Below are positions 59,045 through 64,000 of a stretch of 64,000 nt of DNA, one piece after another. Position numbers and translations under genes: made by a program. Source of the DNA: Alphaproteobacteria bacterium (lineage in GTDB: Bacteria > Myxococcota_A > UBA796 > CAJQPC01); assembly GCA_020632795.1 (NCBI GenBank), contig JACKEV010000027.1, forward strand, positions 1 to 64,000, given 5' to 3'. The notes beneath the pieces are model-generated. The model searched no databases and was not told where the DNA came from. It worked only from the letters and a program-made list of their open reading frames with translations. Every line of letters begins with the position of its first letter. Positions within the stretch are counted from its first letter, which is position 1.

Positions 59045-59286
59045 GGCGGGCCATCAATGGATTCCGACACGTATCCTGGCGCGACCCCGAGATCCTGACA
59101 CCGGGCGGCGAGCGCGCGGCGGGTCTCCGGGGACAGCGTGATCTCCAGGTCCGCCAGGTTGTCGCACAGGATCTCCAGCGCCACCTTCCGCTCACCCACG
59201 GAGAGGAGCTCGCGGACGAAGCGCAGCGGGAGGTCCGGGGCTTCGGCCGCCACGCGCGACAGGAGGGTGGAGAGGGGGTCGGTCAT
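59041..59286 (-). CDS. MafI family immunity protein-like
   Basis: 81 residues, fully helical: TLLSRVAAEAPDLPLRFVRE, then LLSVGERKVALEILCDNLAD and LEITLSPETRRALAARCQDL. The pattern E-x-x-x-A-L-E-x-L-C-D-x-L-x-(8)-S-P-E and the length are those of MafI immunity proteins, which neutralise MafB-type polymorphic toxins. No MafB toxin is visible in the window. It abuts the membrane-protein gene upstream (stop at 59287) and overlaps the exported-protein gene downstream. Confidence 0.6.
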   Translation of the reverse strand: MTDPLSTLLSRVAAEAPDLPLRFVRELLSVGERKVALEILCDNLADLEITLSPETRRALAARCQDLGVAPGYVSESIDGPP

Positions 59287-59841
59287 TCAGTCGCTCCGGG
59301 AGGAGCAGTCCCAGCGGACACCGTCCCACGCGCAACGCCCGTCGAGGCTGCCCTTGACGACGAGCGTTGCGCATCCCGGGAAGCGGTCCGACGGGCCGGT
59401 CGGCAGGTATCGGGGGGTGCGCCAGGGGTCGAGGCGGGCGAGGCCGTGGTGGGGGACGGCGTCGGGTTGATGGCGGAGCAGCTCCTCCAGGGAGGCGGGG
59501 CACCGTCCGGTGGCGTCGACGTGCTGCTCGACGGCCGACCATACCGCCAGGGCGGCCGCGCCGCGCTCCTGCGACCAGCGCATGGCCAGGAGGAGGGTGC
59601 TGGCCGAGGCGACGAGCGCGACGATCGACGCGGGCAGGAACAGCGCTCTGCGATCGGGCATGAGGAGGGTCAGGACGTACAGAAGCACGCCGTACACGGC
59701 GACCATGACGGTGGGGATCGGGCTCACGAGCTGGTGGAAGGTCACCAGCGCGCCGGTCAGGCCTGCAGCGAGCGCAGCCCATAGGGCCCGACGTGTCGAT
59801 TCACCACAGTCGGCGCAGGGGGCGTGGGGCGGCCCGGTCAT
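59287..59841 (-). CDS. Membrane protein with pseudopilin-like C-terminal module
   Basis: 184 residues. An N-terminal Cys motif (HAPCADCGES) is followed by three hydrophobic helices (ALWAALAAGLTGALVTF, TVMVAVYGVLLYVLTLLM, FLPASIVALVASASTLLLAM). The C-terminal 80 residues read TGRCPASLEELLRH, LDPWRTPRYLP and VKGSLDGRCAWDG, similar in order to the C-terminal domain of GspG-like pseudopilins (P-x-S-L-x-x-L, DPW, S-x-G-x-D-G). Possibly a remnant or mimic of a pilin assembly component within the immunity array. Overlaps the upstream lipoprotein gene by 4 bp. Confidence 0.55.
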   Translation of the reverse strand: MTGPPHAPCADCGESTRRALWAALAAGLTGALVTFHQLVSPIPTVMVAVYGVLLYVLTLLMPDRRALFLPASIVALVASASTLLLAMRWSQERGAAALAVWSAVEQHVDATGRCPASLEELLRHQPDAVPHHGLARLDPWRTPRYLPTGPSDRFPGCATLVVKGSLDGRCAWDGVRWDCSSRSD

Positions 59842-60557
59842 GGCGCGTCGTCACCGGACGGCGCCATCAGCCGGTCGACCCGCACCTCGCACGCATCCTT
59901 GAAGTGGAAGACCTTGATGCCCATCTTGCAGCCCTTCAGGGTGATGTCGTCGCCGGCTGCGTTCCCGCCCGCGCTCGGGCGGCGGTACCCCAGGCGCTTG
60001 AGCACCTCGGGGCAGTCCTTCCCCTGGCCGAGGAGCCGGACCGTCTCGTCGGTGCGCACCTGCACGACCGCCGGCGTGTCGAGGATCCGGCAGTCTCCCT
60101 CACCGTCCAGGCACCCCTCGGAGAGCAGGCCGGCGATGAGGCCGTCGACGCGGGCGCCCTTGGCGATGCGGTCGAAGACCCACGCCGCCGCGGTCGGGCT
60201 CTGGAGCATCCTGCAGCTGGACCCGGGTGAGCGGGGGGGTTGCGCCAGCACCACCGCTCCTCCGGTGTGCTCGAAGACCTGCAGGCCAGCGCAGACGCCG
60301 GGGTTCACCTCGTCCAGGGGCGCGACGGCGGCTCGGAGCACGTCACACTGTGCGCCAGGGACCTCCCAAAGGAGGGAGTGGAGCGTCCGAGCGTCATTGA
60401 GCGTGGCGCTCAGGGTGCCCGGCGTCCAGGGTAGCCGGGCGACGCCCTCGCCGAGCGTCTCCGCGCCAGGGGGCAAGGGGTCGCCGACCACCACCCCGCC
60501 GGGCAGGTCCGGGTCGGCGGGTCCGCAGCTCAGGGCGAGGAGGAGGAGAAGGGGCAA
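59838..60557 (-). CDS. Lipoprotein of the immunity array
   Basis: 239 residues from a TTG at 60557: MPLLLLLALSCGPADP, lipobox Cys11. Six further Cys (GAQCDVL, GVCAGLQ, SSCRMLQ, EGCLDG, GDCRIL, KDCPEVL, KGCKMG, DACEVR) suggest disulfides. No domain recognised. An in-frame TGA just upstream limits the start to the TTG, with GGAG about nine bases before it. The region upstream of the start carries a 13-bp direct repeat that also marks the start of the neighbouring truncated gene, so the 5' end may have been remodelled by recombination. Confidence 0.6.
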   Translation of the reverse strand: MPLLLLLALSCGPADPDLPGGVVVGDPLPPGAETLGEGVARLPWTPGTLSATLNDARTLHSLLWEVPGAQCDVLRAAVAPLDEVNPGVCAGLQVFEHTGGAVVLAQPPRSPGSSCRMLQSPTAAAWVFDRIAKGARVDGLIAGLLSEGCLDGEGDCRILDTPAVVQVRTDETVRLLGQGKDCPEVLKRLGYRRPSAGGNAAGDDITLKGCKMGIKVFHFKDACEVRVDRLMAPSGDDAP

Positions 60558-60566
60558 CGGGCGCTC

Positions 60567-60579
60567 CGGGCACCTTCAC
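60567..60579. repeat. 13-bp direct repeat, copy 1
   Basis: CGGGCACCTTCAC, identical to 61021-61033. The two copies bracket the truncated duplicate exactly: copy 2 contains its GTG start and copy 1 lies at its original stop. This suggests that the unit (about 454 bp) was formed by recombination between short repeats. Confidence 0.6.
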
Positions 60580-61020
60580 TCTGACACGTCCGTCTCGGGG
60601 CGGTGCCGTTGGAGGAGGGCGAGGACTTCGACGTCGTCCATGTCGTAGAGGTGGCGCGGTCCGGCAGCGGGAGGGCGAAGGCGCCGAGCACCTGCTCGTC
60701 GTCGGCGCGGATGAAGGCCGCGTAGAGGGTAGCGGGGGCGCCGAAGTGGAACAGGAGAATCTGTGCGTCATCCGGGCAGGCCGCGAGCTGCTCCAGGACG
60801 TGGGGGAGCCCGACCACCTGGATGCCGGCGGCGGTCGTGGTTCGTTGACGGAGCGCGAAGGTGGCTCGAAGATCGCTCGCGGTCTCCTGTCCCGGGGTGT
60901 CGCCGAGCGGCTTCGCCATACCGGAGGTCAGCGCGTCGCTCAGCGCGGCCAGGGTCGGCGATCGGGCGCGGTCGGCGTGGATCAGCTGGATGGCGTGGGG
61001 GAGGGTCATGGGACGCGTCT

Positions 61021-61033
61021 CGGGCACCTTCAC
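61021..61033. repeat. 13-bp direct repeat, copy 2
   Basis: CGGGCACCTTCAC, identical to 60567-60579. It covers the GTG start codon of the truncated duplicate and the TGA of the upstream gene. Confidence 0.6.
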
Positions 61034-61506
61034 CGCTCCAGCAGTCGCCGAAACGCCTCAGCGAGCTGTTGAACGTGGGGCGTGTTGTCGGGGTGGGGCA
61101 GCCCGATGATCGCGGTGGGGCCGATCCGCAGGAATTCGCAGGGCAGCACCTCCAGATCGTCGGCGATCCGGGCCAGGGTCTGGTGATCCGGGTCCGCGCA
61201 GGCCACGTCGTGAACGAGCTGGCCCAGGGCCGCGGCGAGCGCTCTCGCTTCGGCGGGCGTCCCCTTGTGGCCGGCGTACGCGGGGGACGAATCCTTGTAG
61301 AAGACGTCGGGCCGCGAGGCCAGGCGTGCTTCGAAGGCGTCCGGGCCGACGCTCAGGAGGTCATCGAGGGCATCCCCGAGAATCCGGAAGGCCGCCTTGG
61401 TCGAGGGATGGCCCTGGTAGGCCGCCCAGCGGACGAGGACGAACGCGTCGTGGATCTGCCACAGGACGCGGTGGGATTCGTCGGGCGTGGAAGGCCAGGG
61501 GGTCAT
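61030..61506 (-). CDS. Helical small protein of the immunity array
   Basis: 158 residues, acidic, no signal: MTPWPSTPDESHRVLWQIHD, DALDDLLSVGPDAFEARLAS, VFYKDSSPAYAGHKGTPAEA, DLEVLPCEFLRIGPTAIIGL. Predicted mainly helical. No known domain. It overlaps the truncated duplicate downstream by 4 bp (GTGA) and starts 54 bp after the zinc-ribbon gene. Size and context fit an immunity or accessory protein. Confidence 0.55.
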   Translation of the reverse strand: MTPWPSTPDESHRVLWQIHDAFVLVRWAAYQGHPSTKAAFRILGDALDDLLSVGPDAFEARLASRPDVFYKDSSPAYAGHKGTPAEARALAAALGQLVHDVACADPDHQTLARIADDLEVLPCEFLRIGPTAIIGLPHPDNTPHVQQLAEAFRRLLER

Positions 61507-61560
61507 GCGGACCTCAAGTCAGAGCGTATCGTCGTTGATCGCGAAGCGTCGTGTCTGTCG

Positions 61561-62382
61561 TCACCGGCTGGGAGGGTCACCGCCTCCGGTGAGCCTCCCG
61601 CGCAGGATCGCGAGGGCTTCGGTGTCGTCCAGGCTGCCCAGGAGGCCTTGGGTGTCCACCTCCACGTTCCCGATGAGCTTGCCGAGCGTCCAGCTCGGGT
61701 TCTGCTTCCACAGTGTCTTCATCGCGTCGGTGATCTGCTCGATCTCCGCTTCGCGATCGGCTTGCTCCGGCAGCAGCAGAGCGGATGCGCCGAGCACCTG
61801 CTCGTCGTCGGCGCGGATGAAGACGGCGTACCGGGCCGACGGCGCTCGGAAGCGAAAGACCAGGACCAGGGCGTCTCTCGGACACGCCGCGAGCCGCTCG
61901 AGGACGTGCGGGAGGCCTCGCACCTCCAGGCCAGCGGCGATCATCATGCGTCGGCGCAGCTCGACCGCTGCCTGCAGCTCGCTCGCGGTGCCCTCCTCCG
62001 GTGTGTCTCGGAGCGACTGTGCTGCGCCGGAGCGCAGCGCGTCGCTCAACGCGGTCAGGGTCGCGGAGAGGGAACGGTAGACGTGGACGAGCAGGACGGC
62101 GCGATTCAGGGCCATGCGGTCGAGGCGCCCGAGGAGGTTCATGTGCTGTCGGGCGAGGGCGGCGAAGAACGCCGGGGCCTTCGCGACCGTCTCGTCCACG
62201 CGGGTCCCGCAGGCCGGGCAGAACCGCATGCCCGTGGTGGCGATGAAGCGGCGGTCCCTGGAGGCCGCGCAGAGGGACACCCACGGCCTGGCCGGGTCGC
62301 GAGCGATGAAGAAGAGGCCGACCTCGGTGTCCTCGAGCGCGAAGCGCATGCCGCTGCAGCAGTAGGGGGATGAGGTGTTCAT
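61561..62382 (-). CDS. Zinc-ribbon protein of the immunity array (intact paralogue)
   Basis: 273 residues. The N-terminal 65 residues hold a split Cys motif, PYCCSGMRF and later RFCPACGTRVDE, that could form a zinc ribbon, with VGLFFIARDPARPWVSLC between. The rest is alpha/beta: MALNRAVLLVHVYRSLSATL, RGLPHVLERLAACPRDALVL, YAVFIRADDEQVLGASALLL, WTLGKLIGNVEVDTQGLLGS, DDTEALAILRGRL. The truncated copy at 60530 repeats the central part. Overlaps the upstream gene by 4 bp. Function unknown; immunity or regulatory role inferred from context. Confidence 0.6.
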   Translation of the reverse strand: MNTSSPYCCSGMRFALEDTEVGLFFIARDPARPWVSLCAASRDRRFIATTGMRFCPACGTRVDETVAKAPAFFAALARQHMNLLGRLDRMALNRAVLLVHVYRSLSATLTALSDALRSGAAQSLRDTPEEGTASELQAAVELRRRMMIAAGLEVRGLPHVLERLAACPRDALVLVFRFRAPSARYAVFIRADDEQVLGASALLLPEQADREAEIEQITDAMKTLWKQNPSWTLGKLIGNVEVDTQGLLGSLDDTEALAILRGRLTGGGDPPSR

Positions 62383-62720
62383 GATCCTGGGGTCGTGTCT
62401 CTGCCTGGCGTGGGAGCGGTCGGGCTCGGAGGCTGCTCCATCCCTCTCCGGTCTTCAGGCGTCTCGGCCCTGCCATGGATTGCCAGCCGGGTGGCCAGGT
62501 GGAATCGAAGGACGGCCTCGAAGAGCGGCTTCAGCGGCCCGGTCCTCATCTCGACGAACGCTGCGAAGTCATCCCCGTAGCTGAGGAGGTTGAAGGGAGA
62601 CTCCTCCACGGTCATCTCGAAGGCGACGCGATGGGTTTCGTCGCCGATACCGCCGATCAGATGGACGGCGTAGACGCCTTGTCGGACTGTGGAGATGCCA
62701 TCCAGGCGGTATGCGTTCAT
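62379..62720 (-). CDS. Small protein of the immunity array
   Basis: 113 residues from 62720: MNAYRLDGISTVRQGVYAVH, IGDETHRVAFEMTVEESPFN, LSYGDDFAAFVEMRTGPLKP, FEAVLRFHLATRLAIHGR, then a Pro/Thr-rich tail. Alpha/beta, no signal peptide. The start is the ATG overlapping the preceding stop (62717). The longer reading from 62834 would run through the preceding small gene. No family recognised; context suggests an immunity protein. Confidence 0.5.
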   Translation of the reverse strand: MNAYRLDGISTVRQGVYAVHLIGGIGDETHRVAFEMTVEESPFNLLSYGDDFAAFVEMRTGPLKPLFEAVLRFHLATRLAIHGRAETPEDRRGMEQPPSPTAPTPGRDTTPGS

Positions 62721-62944
62721 CGGGTTGTCTCCTTCTTCACGGTCTCCTCCAGCGGCTGGCGTCGAGCGTGGGTCGTCCCGGTGGTGGGGCGCGGCGGCGA
62801 AGCCGTCAGGTTCTCCAAACGGACAGGAGCGCATACCCTGGAGGCGTCGCCGAAGTCTTCATGGATTCGCTTGCCGGCGTCCAGGTAGCACGGCGACCCG
62901 CTGGCGTTCGGCGTCCTCCCAGGGCTCGTCCACCAGCCAGGCAT
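62717..62944 (-). pseudogene. Doubtful 75-codon frame, possibly a frameshifted immunity gene
   Basis: The frame ATG 62944 to TGA 62717 encodes MPGWWTSPGRTPNASGSPCY, then LDAGKRIHEDFGDASRV and a low-complexity tail. In the +1 frame the first 25 codons instead read THAWLVDEPWEDAERQRVAV, which looks far more protein-like and then hits a stop. The simplest reading is one gene split by a frameshift near 62890. Spacing (6 bp after the previous stop, ATGA overlap with the next start) shows it occupies a real gene slot. Confidence 0.35.
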
Positions 62945-62950
62945 GGGTAC

Positions 62951-63265
62951 CTACGCATGCGGATGGAGCCGCGATCCGGGGCGCATCCACCGGATCATCT
63001 CGGCGAGGCCGCTGTGCAGCGCTTCTTCCGTGGTCGCTTCGACGTGGAGAAACATCAACAGTCGGCCGTCCTCGAAGTCGATGACCTCGATGTCACACAT
63101 GCCGGTGGCCCAGACCGTCGCCCGGCCGAGGGCTGAGCCGCTGTCGGCGTCCAACCGAGCGCTCTGGCCGCCAGCGTCAATGGAGAACGTCTGGTCGATG
63201 CCCTGATCTGACGAGACTTCGCGGTGTTGGTCATGCCAAGCCTTCAGCAGCAGGATCGGGTTCAT
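62951..63265 (-). CDS. TriTu-family-like immunity protein
   Basis: 104 residues from 63265: MNPILLLKAWHDQHREVSSD, then ARLDADSGSALGRATVWATG, MCDIEVIDFEDGRLLMFLHV, EALHSGLAEMIRWM. The pattern G-R-x-T-V-W-x-x-G-x-C-D-x-E-V-I-D and the following helix resemble the TriTu immunity family found beside polymorphic toxins; this is recognition by eye. No signal peptide. Upstream in-frame codons (to 63403) add a low-complexity leader and are not preferred. Confidence 0.55.
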   Translation of the reverse strand: MNPILLLKAWHDQHREVSSDQGIDQTFSIDAGGQSARLDADSGSALGRATVWATGMCDIEVIDFEDGRLLMFLHVEATTEEALHSGLAEMIRWMRPGSRLHPHA

Positions 63266-63652
63266 ACGTCGGCATCCCTGGTGGTTGTGCCGTCTGATCG
63301 TATCGCGTCGGTGCGAGTTCGTGGAGGGATCCTCGATCATCGTGACCCTGCGAGATGGCTGCAGCGGGTGGTCTCCATTCCGCTGGTTCGGCCTGTTCGT
63401 CACCAGGAGAGGCTCGTGTGGACCCTTCGTGGCCTGCCAAGCGGGCAGGCTGTCAAGCTCATTACCGAACGTTGTTCGTTATTCGTTGGCGTCGTCGACG
63501 TCGACCAGCTGCGGAGCCCGAGTCGCCGCGCGGCATGTGTCGCTGTACTCGACGGCGTTGCCGTGGACATCCTGCTTTCGGGAGACGCACCTTGTCGAGA
63601 TGCGACTTCGCTCCGGGTCGGATGCTGCGGGGGTTCCGTTCGGGCCACAGGC
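63266..63652. other. About 390 bp without a convincing gene
   Basis: Lower-GC sequence. On the minus strand the frame of the gene at 63653 continues beyond its TGA for 57 more codons (ACGPNGTPAASDPERSRIST, then RKQDVHGNAVEYSDTCRAAT) to a TAA at 63479, without a start codon of its own. This may be a decayed 3' end. The remainder (63266-63478) shows only shadow frames. No hairpin or promoter stands out. Confidence 0.4.
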
Positions 63653-64000
63653 TCATTTGGGGAGTCCATGTTGAGGCTGAGTAATCGGTGCGACGCTGAC
63701 CGACGAGAAGTACCCGGAGGGTAAAAAGGGACAGGGGGCTTCAACCGGAATACGGCGACGCTCCTCTGGCTTGAGGTTCAAGACTACTACGGGTTCGAAC
63801 TCCTCCGAACACCACTGTATTGTGGCGCGATGGATATGAACGCCAGACAGATTGATTGCTACGGGCTGGTTGTCCTCGGATCCAACCTTCAGAAAGTATC
63901 TGAAATCCTCCAGCAGATCGACGTGGTGGTTGGTTGACCAACTGACCAACTCGTCCCTGTCCCATTCGATCTTCAAGTCCAATCGCCGTAGAACGAGATC
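63653..64000 (-). CDS. Partial small protein at the right edge (immunity-array type)
   Basis: The frame is open to the window edge. A TTG at 63982 could start it (giving 109 residues), but six more sense codons precede it, so the 5' end may lie outside. The protein reads LKIEWDRDELVSWSTNHHVD, DFRYFLKVGSEDNQPVAINL, HIHRATIQWCSEEFEPVVVL, then a Pro/Ser-rich C-terminus. Acidic, no signal, codon use much less GC-biased than the core genome. Similar in size and character to the other array genes; no family recognised. Confidence 0.5.
   Translation of the reverse strand, partial: DLVLRRLDLKIEWDRDELVSWSTNHHVDLLEDFRYFLKVGSEDNQPVAINLSGVHIHRATIQWCSEEFEPVVVLNLKPEERRRIPVEAPCPFLPSGYFSSVSVAPITQPQHGLPK

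Larger units (their letters stand above)
60530..61033 (-). pseudogene. Truncated, frameshifted duplicate of the zinc-ribbon gene at 61561
   Basis: From a GTG (overlapping the upstream TGA) the frame reads MKVPETRPMTLPHAIQLIHA and then closely follows residues about 90-195 of the gene at 61561: TLAALSDALTSGMAKPLGDT, VGLPHVLEQLAACPDDAQIL, AAFIRADDEQVLGAFALPLP. It lacks the N-terminal Cys domain. After PLPD about 40 codons are missing and the frame shifts; the original ending (RHLYDMDDVEVLALLQRHR, stop at 60576) is in another frame, and the actual frame runs to 60530 into the next gene. It could still give a 167-residue product. Flanked by 13-bp direct repeats. Confidence 0.7.

Noticed and set aside
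63224..63724. 166-codon plus-strand frame near the right edge
   Set aside because: It overlaps the start of the TriTu-like gene and the end of the edge gene, has no SD and no recognisable motif.

Overview
The window is GC-rich, Gram-negative chromosomal DNA. Roughly a third of the genes encode short lipoproteins whose lipobox ends in Cys within the first 10-25 residues. There are also thrombospondin type-3 repeats, Asp/Ser linkers after a lipidated Cys, a large eukaryotic-type Ser/Thr kinase, an Omp85/TamB pair and several sulfatase-like lipoproteins. Together these suggest a myxobacterial-type (Myxococcota/deltaproteobacterial) genome. This is inferred from gene content alone; I saw no rRNA, tRNA, CRISPR array, insertion sequence or origin.

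Layout. 1-13 kb: the end of an SLC12-like transporter, a coiled-coil membrane protein, several lipoproteins, a YkgJ protein, an APH-type phosphotransferase, a sugar-nucleotide epimerase, an Rpn-type nuclease, a metallo-beta-lactamase-fold hydrolase, an arylsulfotransferase-like lipoprotein, a transglutaminase-like/helical-repeat pair and a thioredoxin-like lipoprotein. 13-18.4 kb: a plus-strand run with a Tat-exported FAD/Rieske oxidoreductase overlapping hemE, a small unknown, an HEXXH protein fused to a YkgJ cysteine cluster, and an SGNH hydrolase. 18.4-30.5 kb: a Cys-rich lipoprotein, a tandem kinase-pseudokinase, membrane and beta-propeller proteins, a degenerate PHP-type lipoprotein with a TPR-like partner, and an alpha/beta-hydrolase lipoprotein.

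30.7-35.6 kb is accessory, with visibly lower GC and looser codon use. It holds a Septu-type anti-phage pair (PtuA ATPase and PtuB HNH nuclease, overlapping) and a 625-residue fusion of a DUF4157 (eCIS-core) domain to a RelA/SpoT-like domain. The fusion is coupled to a lipoprotein that has a paralogue at 38.6 kb. 35.7-51.9 kb is mostly core: a sulfatase-like lipoprotein divergent from an M20 peptidase, an Asp/Asn hydroxylase-like gene, a tandem GNAT, a tamA-tamB pair with no spacing, a membrane glycosyltransferase-like protein, twin lipoproteins, and a siderophore-interacting flavoprotein behind a near-perfect Fur box.

51.9-58.2 kb on the minus strand is an operon of a membrane-anchored protein, a patatin phospholipase, a pseudo-sulfatase and an intact sulfatase-like paralogue, preceded by a GAF-domain gene coupled to a lipoprotein. 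58.2-64 kb is a tightly packed minus-strand array of small, lower-GC genes. Most overlap or abut. They include a MafI-like and a TriTu-like immunity gene, and a zinc-ribbon protein with a truncated, frameshifted duplicate. This looks like an immunity (antitoxin) array whose toxin lies beyond the right edge.

The most promising leads are the DUF4157-RelA/SpoT fusion and the immunity array. The FAD/Rieske-hemE pair, the sulfatase/pseudo-sulfatase pair and a recurring -10-like element placed 6-8 nt before several SD-less starts also deserve follow-up.
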